DNA of 64,000 bases from DTSX01 sp964633465 (GTDB lineage Bacteria; Pseudomonadota; Gammaproteobacteria; Steroidobacterales; UBA11654): the NCBI GenBank assembly GCA_964633465.1, contig CAZWGB010000001.1, positions 5,794 to 69,793 of the forward strand, read 5' to 3'. Below, one piece after another: positions 43,131 to 52,822 of this stretch. Position 1 is the first letter of the stretch, and each line of letters opens with the position of its first letter. Both the position numbers and the translations under genes were made by a program. The notes beneath the pieces were generated by a model. That model saw nothing but the letters and a program-made list of their open reading frames with translations, did not search any database and was not told the origin of the DNA.

Positions 43131-44501
43131 TTAGAGCGACATAGTGCTGGTACTGTCACCAAAACTCTCCAGATCATGGCCAAGTTTTTGTAGCAATGCA
43201 AGCATGGCATTAGCCATGGGAGTTCCATTCGTTGCTTTAATATGTTTCCCTCCACTCAATTGACCATTGGCTCCACCAAAAACAATTAAAGGGCATCGAC
43301 GATGGTTATGGAGATTAGCATCTCCCATTGGCGAACCCCAGATGATCATCGACTGATCCAGGAGACTTTGTCCGCCATCATAAGTTTCTTCAAGTCGTTT
43401 CAAGAAATAAGCCATTTGACCAACTCTGTATTGGCATATCTTGTTGAATTCCAAAACTCCTTTCTCCTTATCTCCATGATGAGATGCCGGGTGAAAGGCA
43501 CGATCAGAATCACTTTCAGGGAAAGTACGATTGGAAGCATCACGACCCGTTTTAAAGGATATGACGCGAGTCATGTCGGTCTGAAAAGCAAGAATTTGCA
43601 AATCAAACATAAGCTGCATGTGTTCTGAGAATGAATCTGGAACACCAGGAGGCGCTCCGGGTAATTCACGTACTTCAACATTGGTGTTATCAGTTTCAAT
43701 TTTTTGTATGCGGCGTTCAATTTCACGTACACTCTCCAAATAACTGTTCATGCGCCTACGATCAACTGAGCTAAGTTGCCTATTCATCTGGGCGATTTCT
43801 GTTATAACCCAATCAAGGATGCTGCTTTGTGTTTTACGTCTGGCTGTTCGCTCCTCTTTAGTGCCCCCAGCACCAAAAAGCATATCGAATGCAGTACGTG
43901 GATTTCGGATCATAGTCATTGGAGTCGTCGGTGAGGCCCAGCTGATGCAGTCCGTATAGGAACAAGAATAGTTGTAATCACAACCGCCACCCTTATCTGT
44001 TGGCTCAATGCAAAGCTGCAATGAAGGCAGTATAGTAGCCTCTCCGAAACGTTGTGCATGCAGTTGATCCAAAGAAATGCCACAATGAAGATCCGAACCT
44101 TGTGTTTGCTTGGGATGTGCATGAGTGAGGAATACAGCCGAGGAACGAAAATGATCCCCACCAATTTCAGCGGGATTTATCGGTTCTGCCATACGGGCGT
44201 CTGTATTGCTGATAATGGTGAAATGTTCACGCCAAGATTCAAGAGATTTTAGTGGGTTTTCTGGTACCAATTGATAGTCATATCCAACGCTCGATGGAGC
44301 GAACAACAACTTCTCTGCTCCCTGTTTATTGCAGCCGGCGAGACCATGAACTTCTTCAATGCAAACAAGACGAGTCTTGTTTGACTCATCAGCAGCTGCA
44401 AATGCAGGAATCATCGCATCAAGTAATGGTAAGGCAATGCCCACTCCAGCACTTTGGAGAAATCGTCTTCGATGAATTTTTCTTCTTGTTATAAAATTCA
44501 T
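43131..44501 (-). CDS. DUF1552 protein with Tat signal
   Basis: A 456-residue protein of the DUF1552 family, distantly related to the sulfatase-like DUF1501 type proteins that are common in planctomycetes. The N-terminus HRRRFLQSAGVGIALPLLDA is a twin-arginine export signal, implying a folded, possibly metal-bearing periplasmic protein. The body has HGLAGCNKQG, LDQLHAQRFG, RNPRTAFDMLFG and GSPMGDANLHNHRRCPLIVF. No biochemical activity is established. It starts 32 bases after the DUF1592 cytochrome gene, its usual partner in other genomes. Confidence 0.88.
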   Translation of the reverse strand: MNFITRRKIHRRRFLQSAGVGIALPLLDAMIPAFAAADESNKTRLVCIEEVHGLAGCNKQGAEKLLFAPSSVGYDYQLVPENPLKSLESWREHFTIISNTDARMAEPINPAEIGGDHFRSSAVFLTHAHPKQTQGSDLHCGISLDQLHAQRFGEATILPSLQLCIEPTDKGGGCDYNYSCSYTDCISWASPTTPMTMIRNPRTAFDMLFGAGGTKEERTARRKTQSSILDWVITEIAQMNRQLSSVDRRRMNSYLESVREIERRIQKIETDNTNVEVRELPGAPPGVPDSFSEHMQLMFDLQILAFQTDMTRVISFKTGRDASNRTFPESDSDRAFHPASHHGDKEKGVLEFNKICQYRVGQMAYFLKRLEETYDGGQSLLDQSMIIWGSPMGDANLHNHRRCPLIVFGGANGQLSGGKHIKATNGTPMANAMLALLQKLGHDLESFGDSTSTMSL

Positions 44502-44533
44502 GTAGGCATCCTTTAATCTTTCAATTTTTACTA

Positions 44534-46921
44534 TTAATGTGCAACATTATCAAGTGTGATCTCATCAGCATAAACCGCTTTTTTCTTCCTAAATTCATCA
44601 CTCATAACTACATTTATTATAAATGAAGACATACGGTAATCATTCTTCTCGGCTGCTGCTACAATTTTGCGGACTGTCGGTTGATCTGTAGCTTCAATCC
44701 GTCTACCAAGCCCAAAAGCCATTAGGTTTTGTGTGAATTGTCTAACCAAGGGTATCGGTCGCTCAAGCAGCTTTTGCGAAAGATCAGCAGGCGTGGCTAT
44801 GGGTGTTCCATCGTAGAAGGTGCTTTGGGTATCAAGAGGTGAGCCATGCTCACGAATACGCCATTTGCCAGTGACATCAAAATTGTCTAATGCCAGACCA
44901 ATGGGATCCATAAGTCTGTGGCATGCGGCACAGACTGGATTTGAACGATGCATTTCAAGACGCTCTCTGGTGGTTAAAATTCTCCCAGACTCTGAATCTG
45001 TTGTTTCTTCCAGGTCTGGTATACCAGGCGGCGGCGGTGGTGGTGGTGCACCTAGCAGTACTTCCAACACCCACTTACCTCTAAGTACTGGTGAGGTGCG
45101 ATTACCCAGCGAAGTTTGCACCAAGATACTGCCATGACCTAAGATTCCACGTCGTTTACCATCGATGTATTCAACTCTTCGAAATTGTTCACCGAGAATA
45201 CTGGGTATTCCATAATGCTCAGCCAGTCGTTGGTTGATGAAGCTATAGTTGGCATTATAGAGCTCCAGTATGCTGCGATCTTCGCGTACCAAGTTATAAA
45301 AGAAGAGTTCTGTTTCTCGACGCATAGCAGTCATCAACTGTTGACTGTAGTTTGGGAACCAGAAGGCATCCGGTTCTACTTTTTCTAAATCTTGCAGTCG
45401 CAGCCACAAGGAAGCAAATCGTGTTGCGAGTGCCTCAGATCTGGGATCAGTCAGCATTCGCTGCACCTGTGCTTTCAGTACTCGATTTCTCGATAACTTA
45501 CCCTGATTTGCAAGCTTAAGTAATTCAGCATCTGGATTAGTACCCCAGATAAAGAATGATAAGCGTTTTGCCAGAGCCATATCATCAAGTGTGTAGACAT
45601 CGCCAGGGGCAATCTGAATTGGTTCATGTTCCATACGCAATAAGAAGTGAGGGCTTGATAGGATTGCTTCAAGTGCGTAGCGAATCCCGATTTCAAAACC
45701 ACCGTCTTCTGCTCCCATTGAGTAAAATTTCAACAGAGCATCGATATCGTCTTGTGAGGTGTTTCGTCCATAAGCTTTACTTGCAAGTTGGATCAGAATT
45801 TTCTTGGCACAGGGAGCTTCTTCGGCCAAGGAGGTAGGGCGGCAGGTAAAAATTTGTTTTCTTGTTCGATTCTCTGAAACGCCGGTAGGATTATATGGTC
45901 CTTCAATTGTTAACCTCATCAGGTGTGGTAACGAAGTTGTACCATAGCTTGCTTCAGTGCCTGTTAGTGACCAGTCGTTGGGACGAATAAGATCCTCATA
46001 AGGGCCGTCCATTTTTCGGATGAATGTAGCTGTTGCTCTACGTTCTCCAGCACGGATAAAAACAGGATCTGTCTCCATTGGGAATTTTTTGCGTCCCTGA
46101 AAATCTATTTCGCCACCGTAACGAACGGTAGTGAGGTGTTCACCATCTATAGAGATGTCAATGTCGTGATAACGCTCACCCCAGCCGGACATGAATCCCA
46201 TCTTAAAGATATATTCTCCATCTGCTGGAAAATTATGCAGTACGCTGATGCCACCTCTAGTCCCATATGGTGCGTCCTCAACTGGTTCCCACTCATGCTG
46301 AGATACCAATGGTGAATTGGTATAGGTTTTTGCAAGAATTGGCGCATTACTTTGGCCGATCGCCCGCCTGGCAATATCGCTTGCAGCGTTTAGATAGGCT
46401 GTCATTGTTGTTGCAGAAATAATTTGTACGTCAGCTATGTTGTCAAAACTTGCACTGATTTGATCTTCTGGCAACCATTCTGCAGAGTTGACAGTGAGTC
46501 CGAGAATATCCTTGATTTGTTGGGCGTATTCAGCTCGGTTCAGACGTTGGAAAGGACGAGTGCCAGGATCATTGCGTTTTCGAGCAGCTTTGTCTAGTTT
46601 TGTTTCCATAGACTTTACCAGCAGTTGCAATGTTTGCTGGTCTGGTTTTAGAGCTTCTTGTGGAGGCATCATTCCAGCACGCAATTTGAGGATCATTTTT
46701 TCTGCCAATACTGGATTCATTTCTGGGTGATCGGCATCAAAATGTTGCAAGCTCATGCCTCCTTGTAGGATGACATCGTTGTGACAAAGAACACAATATT
46801 GTTTGATGATAGGCGACACTGACTGTTTTTCTTTAGCAAACGTTGATGTTGATAGAATGACAAGGACAATCAAAACCGTGAAAGAATTTCCCCATGGGAC
46901 ACTTTGCTTTTGATTATTCAT
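44534..46921 (-). CDS. Planctomycete-type cytochrome c protein (DUF1587/1592/1588/1585)
   Basis: A 795-residue exported protein with two heme-binding motifs, CVLCH near residue 43 in an N-terminal cytochrome-like segment and CAACH in NPVCAACHRLMDPIGLAL near the C-terminus. Between them are PFQRLNRAEYAQQIKDILGL (DUF1587), a jelly-roll-like region (GEYIFKMGFMSGWGERYHDI), FFIWGTNPDAELL and FASLWLRLQDL (DUF1592), RRGILGHGSILVQTSLGNRT (DUF1588) and a C-terminal DUF1585 region. The family is thought to be periplasmic and redox-active but its reaction is unknown. First of a three-gene operon with DUF1552 and ankyrin proteins. Confidence 0.9.
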   Translation of the reverse strand: MNNQKQSVPWGNSFTVLIVLVILSTSTFAKEKQSVSPIIKQYCVLCHNDVILQGGMSLQHFDADHPEMNPVLAEKMILKLRAGMMPPQEALKPDQQTLQLLVKSMETKLDKAARKRNDPGTRPFQRLNRAEYAQQIKDILGLTVNSAEWLPEDQISASFDNIADVQIISATTMTAYLNAASDIARRAIGQSNAPILAKTYTNSPLVSQHEWEPVEDAPYGTRGGISVLHNFPADGEYIFKMGFMSGWGERYHDIDISIDGEHLTTVRYGGEIDFQGRKKFPMETDPVFIRAGERRATATFIRKMDGPYEDLIRPNDWSLTGTEASYGTTSLPHLMRLTIEGPYNPTGVSENRTRKQIFTCRPTSLAEEAPCAKKILIQLASKAYGRNTSQDDIDALLKFYSMGAEDGGFEIGIRYALEAILSSPHFLLRMEHEPIQIAPGDVYTLDDMALAKRLSFFIWGTNPDAELLKLANQGKLSRNRVLKAQVQRMLTDPRSEALATRFASLWLRLQDLEKVEPDAFWFPNYSQQLMTAMRRETELFFYNLVREDRSILELYNANYSFINQRLAEHYGIPSILGEQFRRVEYIDGKRRGILGHGSILVQTSLGNRTSPVLRGKWVLEVLLGAPPPPPPPGIPDLEETTDSESGRILTTRERLEMHRSNPVCAACHRLMDPIGLALDNFDVTGKWRIREHGSPLDTQSTFYDGTPIATPADLSQKLLERPIPLVRQFTQNLMAFGLGRRIEATDQPTVRKIVAAAEKNDYRMSSFIINVVMSDEFRKKKAVYADEITLDNVAH

Positions 46922-47141
46922 GTTCTGTATATCTTGGCAGATTGCTATTTATTAAGGCAAGCTATTCTCAATACACTAATCTGCTTTTTGGATAGCTTTG
47001 TTGTTGATTATAATGTCACATCATCTTCGGCAACGAAATGACTTCTCCATTTTTTCTTTAGTTTGAATTAAGTAGCAATAATCTATTCATTATGATGATG
47101 TTTATAGACCCCAGCAATGAGATAAATCACTTCACCTAATT

Positions 47142-48716
47142 TTAGATCACTTCACCCAACTGTTTTGCCCGTTCAAGCTTACTTGATTCATCTTCTGGCA
47201 GATATCGACAGGCTAAAAGAAGCATAGTTGCAGAGATTATCAATACTCCCATTGAAGCGGCGAGGGCAGTTTTCAAACCTTCTGCGTCTGAGTACCCCTG
47301 GCTGATCAAGGCGTCACTGAGTAGGCCAACTGAATACGGCCCTAGGGCAAGGCCTAACATGCTTACCATTAAAATATAAAAGGCGCCCGCTATGGCTCTC
47401 ATTCTTGGCATCACCAAATCGGAAACTATGGCTGGCGCTATTCCTACCCACATGGGTGATATCAATTGAACAATAAAGTTCCAGATATAAGAGACATAAA
47501 GGTTTTCCGAATATAGAACACCAAGATTAAAGGGTGCAATCAATAGAATAACTAGGAAGGCAACATAAAAGCGGCCATTGACATATTTTTTCCTTAATTT
47601 ATCTCCGATAATTCCACCGAGAATAACTCCTGTCATTCCTGCTATAGCTGCAGTAAGGCCTAAAACGGTTGCAACTTCTCCTTCGCTGACTCCAAAGTTT
47701 CGCATGTAAAATGCCGGGCCAAATGCAGCCCCGGAATAAGTAATAAAAGAGAGGAAAGGAAAGCCGATAACAGAAAAAAGCAAAGCCTTGCTCTTGAAAA
47801 TCATTGAGTAGGTTGCATAATCCCTAATTTGCAATCCTTGGATCCAACATGTCACGACATAACATCCCAACCCGAATGCAATCCATTGAACCATGTCCCC
47901 CGTCAACAAAATTAAGAAATAGCTGGCTATGGCAATTATCAGGACAATCAAAAAATTAATACCAAGGAGTTTTTTATATTGCTTGGAGCCCAGCAATGCC
48001 AGTGGGGTAATACCAACAAATTCATTCAGCATTTCTTTAAAGGGATGAGGATGCTCTGGAGTTTCTATTCCATCACTCATGCCCCTCTTGGGTTCTTTAA
48101 TTTGCCATGTGAACAAGGCCAATATCAGTCCTGGGATCCCCACTCCCATAAAAGCTGCTTGCCATCCTCTTAACCCTAATGGCGCTAAGGATGGATCGGG
48201 ATAGGCATTGTTCCACAATTCAACTATCCACCCACCTAAAAAAACCCCGATTCCTGCACCTATGTAAACTCCGCTGGAATAAATAGCCAATATGGTGGTT
48301 CTAACTTTTGGTGGAAAGTAGTCGGAGAGCAGGGAATAGGAAGCTGGGCTGGCACTGGATTCCCCTATGCCCACTCCGACTCTATAAACGGACAAGCTGA
48401 AGAAAGATTTAGCTGTGCCAGAAAGAGCAGTCATAATGCTCCAAGTTGCAAGACCAATGCTGATAAGTTTTTTTCTTGACCAGACATCAGCAAGCCTCCC
48501 CAAAGGTATGCCAAATATTGAGTAAAAAACTGCAAATGCTGTACCAAATAAAAAACCAAGATCACTGTCGGTAATATTTAGATCAGCCTTGATGTCTTCT
48601 GCCAGTACAGAAAGAATCTGCCTGTCTATGAAGTTGAAAACATAGACTATGACCAACAAAACCAGAGCGATTTTAGCGGACCGCCCTCCGATTTCAGGAT
48701 GACTATTTTTGTTCAT
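47142..48716 (-). CDS. MFS transporter (spinster-like)
   Basis: A 524-residue permease with about twelve membrane helices. Motifs are FIDRQILSVLAEDI in helix 1, the MFS loop GRLADVWSRKKL between helices 2 and 3, GVGIGESSASPASYSLLSDY in helix 4-5 and GGIIGDKLRKK in the second half. This is the sphingosine/spinster-like branch often found beside catabolic genes in marine bacteria. Substrate unknown. ATG 48716. It lies 220 bases upstream of the DUF1592 gene and divergent from the carboxymuconolactone-decarboxylase-like gene. An 11-base direct repeat (ATCACTTCACC) occurs at 47126 and 47146, the second inside the last codons. Confidence 0.92.
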   Translation of the reverse strand: MNKNSHPEIGGRSAKIALVLLVIVYVFNFIDRQILSVLAEDIKADLNITDSDLGFLFGTAFAVFYSIFGIPLGRLADVWSRKKLISIGLATWSIMTALSGTAKSFFSLSVYRVGVGIGESSASPASYSLLSDYFPPKVRTTILAIYSSGVYIGAGIGVFLGGWIVELWNNAYPDPSLAPLGLRGWQAAFMGVGIPGLILALFTWQIKEPKRGMSDGIETPEHPHPFKEMLNEFVGITPLALLGSKQYKKLLGINFLIVLIIAIASYFLILLTGDMVQWIAFGLGCYVVTCWIQGLQIRDYATYSMIFKSKALLFSVIGFPFLSFITYSGAAFGPAFYMRNFGVSEGEVATVLGLTAAIAGMTGVILGGIIGDKLRKKYVNGRFYVAFLVILLIAPFNLGVLYSENLYVSYIWNFIVQLISPMWVGIAPAIVSDLVMPRMRAIAGAFYILMVSMLGLALGPYSVGLLSDALISQGYSDAEGLKTALAASMGVLIISATMLLLACRYLPEDESSKLERAKQLGEVI

Positions 48717-48842
48717 AAAAACCGATTGAAAGTGGGAATATTGCTTATCATATAATACTTATTAGCAATCTCCATTACTTCAATGAGATAAATGAAAGTA
48801 AAGGAGTGATTTTTCCGTTCAACTTTTAATGAGGAATTATAA

Positions 48843-49433
48843 ATGCCATTAGTGAAACCACTTTCTCCAGAAAGCAACCCAGACGTCAGCAAATTGGCCG
48901 AATTTTTTAACGAGACTTTAGGATTTTGTCCAAATTCTGTGTTAACCATGCAAATAAGACCTGAAATTGCACGATCTTTTATAAATTTAAATATGGCCGT
49001 AATGACCAACCATGGGAGAATTACTTCCGCTCTTAAAAGAATCATTGCCTGGGTGAGTAGCAACGCAGCAGGTTGCAAATACTGTCAGGCTCATGCCATC
49101 CGAGCTGCAGAGCGATACGGCGCTGAACAAGAACAACTGGATAATATTTGGGAATATAGAACCCATAAATCATTCAATGAGGCTGAAAGAGCTGCACTGG
49201 ATTTTACATTGGCTGCATCACAGATTCCCAATGCAGTTGATAATGAGCTCCAACAGCGACTGAATAGGTATTGGGATGATGGAGAAATCGTCGAAATTTT
49301 AGCTGTCGTATCTTTATTTGGTTATTTAAACCGATGGAATGACAGTATGGCAACCAGCATTGAAAATGGAGCAATTGAGTCGGCTGAAAAATATTTAGCG
49401 AAAAGTGGATGGAACAAAGGCAAACATGCATAA
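48843..49433 (+). CDS. Carboxymuconolactone decarboxylase/AhpD-family protein
   Basis: A 196-residue all-helical protein of the CMD/AhpD superfamily. It has the redox-type active site CKYCQAHA (Cys78, Cys81, His84) within SSNAAGCKYCQAHAIRAAER, so an alkylhydroperoxidase-like thiol role is more likely than decarboxylation, although no partner is nearby. ATG 48843 has GAGGAA upstream. It is the first of seven closely spaced plus-strand genes that run to 53965. Confidence 0.9.
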   Translation: MPLVKPLSPESNPDVSKLAEFFNETLGFCPNSVLTMQIRPEIARSFINLNMAVMTNHGRITSALKRIIAWVSSNAAGCKYCQAHAIRAAERYGAEQEQLDNIWEYRTHKSFNEAERAALDFTLAASQIPNAVDNELQQRLNRYWDDGEIVEILAVVSLFGYLNRWNDSMATSIENGAIESAEKYLAKSGWNKGKHA

Positions 49434-49491
49434 AATCCTATGGTATTAACTCCACCAAATTCTATATAATCTTATATCTTTAGGAGAAGCA

Positions 49492-50499
49492 ATGATGTCA
49501 ATCGCCAATAAAAAATGGATCTTAAAAACCAGACCTGTAGATTTAGTTAAAGAATCTGATTTTGAGTTTATAGAAGAAGTTTTGCCCGATTTAGAGGACG
49601 GACAAATTCTTATCGCTAACAACTACCTCTCTGTCGATCCAACACAAAGGATGTGGTTGACGGATGCTCCTGGATACTTGCCCCCTATACAAATAGGTGA
49701 AGTAGTTCGATCTGGAGGTATTGGTACGGTATTGGAGTCAAAGAATTCAAAATATACTGAGGGCGATTTGGTAACTGGTCTCGTTGGTTGGCAAACTCAC
49801 ACCATCAGCACAGGGAAGGCAGAAAATGCATTCCGAGTAATCCCCAATGTGCTCCCAATTCCAACAATGCTCAACGTTCTCGGGACCACAGGAATAACTG
49901 CTTATTATGGTCTTTTAGATATTGGCCAACCAAAAGCTGGAGAGACTGTTTTAGTTTCAGGTGCGGCAGGCGCAACAGGTTCAGTGGTGGCTCAAATAGC
50001 TAAAATTAAGGGATGCAATGTTATTGGCATTGCCGGAGGCGAAGAAAAATGTGCCTGGTTAAAAGATTGTGGTTTAGATCATGTAATTGATTATAAAAAT
50101 TCAGATGTTCATAAAGAGCTGCCTAAAGTTGCGAATTCAGGTATCGATGTCTATTTCGACAATGTGGGTGGACCACTGCTTGAAACCGTTCTTTGGCATA
50201 TCAATTTAAACGCAAGGGTTGTTATATGTGGAGCCATTTCAGGATATTTGGCTGGGGAATTGCCACCAGGACCCAGGAATATAATTAATCTTTTAATACA
50301 AAGAGCTCGTATGGAAGGGTTTCTGGTGCTTGATTACCTGAGTAGGGCGGATGAGGCTATTGAACATTTAGCTGCCTGGCTTATTGAGGGAAAAATAAAG
50401 CACAGGGAAGATATTCAAGAGGGTATCGAGAACTGCCCAGAGACTTTGAATAGATTATTCACGGGCAAAAATCTTGGCAAGCAAATGTTAAAAATATAA
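49492..50499 (+). CDS. NADP-dependent medium-chain oxidoreductase (PTGR/CurA-like)
   Basis: A 335-residue zinc-free MDR enzyme of the leukotriene B4 dehydrogenase/prostaglandin reductase type, which reduces activated double bonds with NADPH. Landmarks are NNYLSVDPTQRMWL, LGTTGITAYYGLLDIG, VLVSGAAGATGSVVAQIAK (cofactor site), YFDNVGGPLLETVL and CGAISGY. Starts at ATG 49492 or 49495 after AGGAGAAGC. Exact substrate unknown. Confidence 0.92.
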   Translation: MMSIANKKWILKTRPVDLVKESDFEFIEEVLPDLEDGQILIANNYLSVDPTQRMWLTDAPGYLPPIQIGEVVRSGGIGTVLESKNSKYTEGDLVTGLVGWQTHTISTGKAENAFRVIPNVLPIPTMLNVLGTTGITAYYGLLDIGQPKAGETVLVSGAAGATGSVVAQIAKIKGCNVIGIAGGEEKCAWLKDCGLDHVIDYKNSDVHKELPKVANSGIDVYFDNVGGPLLETVLWHINLNARVVICGAISGYLAGELPPGPRNIINLLIQRARMEGFLVLDYLSRADEAIEHLAAWLIEGKIKHREDIQEGIENCPETLNRLFTGKNLGKQMLKI

Positions 50500-50532
50500 T
50501 TTGAATGTCGATTGTAACCTGAGGAGAAAATT

Positions 50533-50844
50533 GTGAATCAGATCTGTAGGCTTTATTTACTGTTGGCCGTTATCGGTGCCATTCTACCCATGACGCAGTT
50601 CATCCCTTGGATTCAGGCTGAAGGATGGTCCCTGTCACCGTTCATTCAAGCTTTATTTACCACGCTTCCAGCAGCTGGGTTTACCCTAGATTTAGTCCTT
50701 ACCTCCATTACTTTCTGGGTCTTTGTCTACAGCGAACAAAGAGCGTTAAATGCTAAATTATTTGGTTTGGTCGCAGTTAATTTATTGATCGGACTTTCTT
50801 GCGCCCTTCCTCTGTACCTCTATTTAAGGATAAGAGAAAATTGA
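50533..50844 (+). CDS. DUF2834 membrane protein
   Basis: A 103-residue protein with three membrane helices. YLLLAVIGAILPMTQFIPW, a middle helix with FTLDLVLTSITFWVFVYSE and a last one rich in small residues are the DUF2834 pattern; function is unknown. The start is GTG 50533, chosen because GAGGAG stands 7 bases ahead. It ends 4 bases before the LOG-family gene. Confidence 0.82.
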   Translation: MNQICRLYLLLAVIGAILPMTQFIPWIQAEGWSLSPFIQALFTTLPAAGFTLDLVLTSITFWVFVYSEQRALNAKLFGLVAVNLLIGLSCALPLYLYLRIREN

Positions 50845-50848
50845 AAGC

Positions 50849-51631
50849 ATGACTGAAACAACAGAAAAAAAGGAATTAAACAAACCGGTGAAAGCCTACA
50901 AGAATCTTGATTTTCTCAACAGCAGAGATGCACGTACCTTACGAATCTTAGCTGAGTATTTGCACCCAAGGACGCAGTTTCTATCCCAAGGATTGCAGAA
51001 CACCATAGTTGTATTTGGTTCTGCCAGAGCCCCTGCTCCAGAGGACGTAGCGCAAATCAAAGTTGCCAATCCAAAAGACCCAAGACTCAAGCTTACAAAA
51101 TATTACGAACAAACTGTTGAATTAACCAATCGATTGACGCAATGGTCCCTAGGTCTGGATGCAGAGGAGCAGCCTTTTGTTGTTTGTACAGGTGCCGGAC
51201 CTGGTGTAATGATGGCAGCTAACCGTGGTGCTCATGAGGCAGGAGGGAAAAATGCAGGCTTGGCTATTTCTCTGCCAAAGGAATCTGTTGTAAATCCTTA
51301 TGTGACACCTGAACTTTATTTTGAATTTCATTATTTCTTTACCCGAAAATTCTGGTTTTCCTATTTTGCCAAGGCCTTGGTTATCATGCCGGGCGGTTTT
51401 GGAACTCTTGATGAACTATTTGAATTATTGACCCTGATTCAGACCAAGAAAATCGAGAGACCACTTCCAATAGTTTTATTCGGCAAAGAATTTTGGAACA
51501 AATTGATAAATTTTGAAACATTGGTTGAATTTGGCACCATCAGCCCAGAAGATCTTAATCTTTTCCATCTCAGTGACCAAGTTGAGGATGCGTTTCAATT
51601 TATTACCTCCAACTTGAAGGTTGAAAGATGA
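50849..51631 (+). CDS. LOG-family protein (putative nucleotide phosphoribohydrolase)
   Basis: A 260-residue protein of the Lonely Guy/TIGR00730 lysine-decarboxylase-like fold. The catalytic and nucleotide-binding motif is IMPGGFGTLDELFELLTLIQ, preceded by VVFGSARAP and VCTGAGPGVMMAANRGAHEA. Characterised members remove the ribose 5-phosphate from AMP-type nucleotides (cytokinin activation, or PpnN-type nucleotide breakdown). Its true substrate here is unknown. The stop overlaps the PepSY gene as ATGA. Confidence 0.9.
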   Translation: MTETTEKKELNKPVKAYKNLDFLNSRDARTLRILAEYLHPRTQFLSQGLQNTIVVFGSARAPAPEDVAQIKVANPKDPRLKLTKYYEQTVELTNRLTQWSLGLDAEEQPFVVCTGAGPGVMMAANRGAHEAGGKNAGLAISLPKESVVNPYVTPELYFEFHYFFTRKFWFSYFAKALVIMPGGFGTLDELFELLTLIQTKKIERPLPIVLFGKEFWNKLINFETLVEFGTISPEDLNLFHLSDQVEDAFQFITSNLKVER

Positions 51632-52359
51632 AATTCTTGAGCACTACATTTTTTAGAAAAGCCCACCGATGGCTCGGCCTGCTTGTGTCCATACAATTAC
51701 TGATGTGGACTGCTTCTGGTTTATTTTTTTCAATTCCCGATATCACAGATGTCAGAGGTGAACAATATTTAAACCAGGGCTATTCAATTGATATCAACCA
51801 AGAGGCGAGAGAAAACATTGCACCAATTAGTGCAATTGTTGACATTGCAAAAGTCAATCTAGAGGCCAATGAGACTGTGCTGTTAAAATATCGAGCTGGG
51901 AGGTTGATTTATCAAGTGGAAAAAAATCCTCCAGGAGAAAATCTCATTTTTGATGCTCTCACTGGCCAACCCATGACTTATATTACCTCCAGCGAAGCGC
52001 TGTCCATCGTTTCTGAGCATACCGAACTAAGTCCAACTGAGGCAGTATTAATCAATCAACCCAAAACTGGATCAGAATTCAGAGGTAGGAATCTGCCGTT
52101 GTACAAAGTCACGGTGACCAAGCCCAAAAAAGGTATTGTTTATGTCGATCCAGTGACCGGGGAAATAGCTGCAATACGAACAAAACTTTGGCGTGCTTGG
52201 GATTTTTTATGGTCTCTCCATATCATGGATTACCAGGAACGGGATGATTTTTCTCATTGGTTGCTGAGGTTATTCTCAGCACTAGGGGTATTGACTGTGC
52301 TCTCTGGAATTATCTTATGGTTCTATTCTGGAAAATTTCAGGATCGCGCACTCTCTTGA
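51628..52359 (+). CDS. PepSY-domain membrane protein
   Basis: A 243-residue protein with an N-terminal helix (LLVSIQLLMWTASGLFFSI) and a C-terminal one (FSALGVLTVLSGIILWFY) enclosing a periplasmic part that contains PepSY-like units (PLYKVTVTKPKKGIVYVDP, then VTGEIAAI). The N-terminal RKAHRWLGLLVS resembles PepSY-associated iron reductase-type membrane proteins, but the conserved histidines of the full four-helix form are few. Role unknown. Starts within the end of the LOG-family gene. Confidence 0.8.
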   Translation: MKFLSTTFFRKAHRWLGLLVSIQLLMWTASGLFFSIPDITDVRGEQYLNQGYSIDINQEARENIAPISAIVDIAKVNLEANETVLLKYRAGRLIYQVEKNPPGENLIFDALTGQPMTYITSSEALSIVSEHTELSPTEAVLINQPKTGSEFRGRNLPLYKVTVTKPKKGIVYVDPVTGEIAAIRTKLWRAWDFLWSLHIMDYQERDDFSHWLLRLFSALGVLTVLSGIILWFYSGKFQDRALS

Positions 52360-52361
52360 CC

Positions 52362-52814
52362 ATGCAAAAAAATTTCAGTGATGTAATGCCAGTACTTGCA
52401 AGACACAACGGCGAGTGGACGGGTGATTACATTTATTTTTCCTCACAAGGTGAAATCCTTGATCGTCACAAATCTCACTTAATATGCAGAATCACCGATG
52501 AGGAAAAATACCCATACTATCAACAAAATACTTACACATGGAACGATGGTAGGACTGAGCAATTTGAGCTCTATGCAACTTACAAACTAGCTCGAATATG
52601 GTTTGATACAGATCGTATACAAGGGTCTTGTTGGGAAATAGATTCTAAAACACTAATGCTCAATTGGACCCGTCAAGACATACCTAAAGGTTATTTCTAT
52701 GAGATGATCCAGATCAATGAAGCAAACGATGCTCGTTCTCGAGTTTGGCATTGGTTTGAAAACGATGTTTTGATTAAACGAGTTTGCATCAGTGAGACTA
52801 AGATAATAACTTAG
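52362..52814 (+). CDS. DUF3598-like soluble protein
   Basis: A 150-residue protein from ATG 52362 (MQKNFSDVMPVLARHNGEWT). The beginning, with a GEW motif followed by G-EILDRHKSHLICRI, and TYTWNDGRTEQFE, suggests a lipocalin/FABP-like beta barrel as in DUF3598 or THAP4-like proteins. Longer in-frame starts lie inside the PepSY gene and are not needed. It starts 2 bases after the PepSY stop and ends 8 bases before the dioxygenase gene. A small-ligand-binding role is guesswork. Confidence 0.65.
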   Translation: MQKNFSDVMPVLARHNGEWTGDYIYFSSQGEILDRHKSHLICRITDEEKYPYYQQNTYTWNDGRTEQFELYATYKLARIWFDTDRIQGSCWEIDSKTLMLNWTRQDIPKGYFYEMIQINEANDARSRVWHWFENDVLIKRVCISETKIIT

Positions 52815-52822
52815 AAGAGACA

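Noticed and set aside
47126..47156. 11-base direct repeat ATCACTTCACC as an insertion footprint
   Set aside because: No element, inverted ends or gene disruption accompany it; one copy is inside the MFS stop region and it may be chance.
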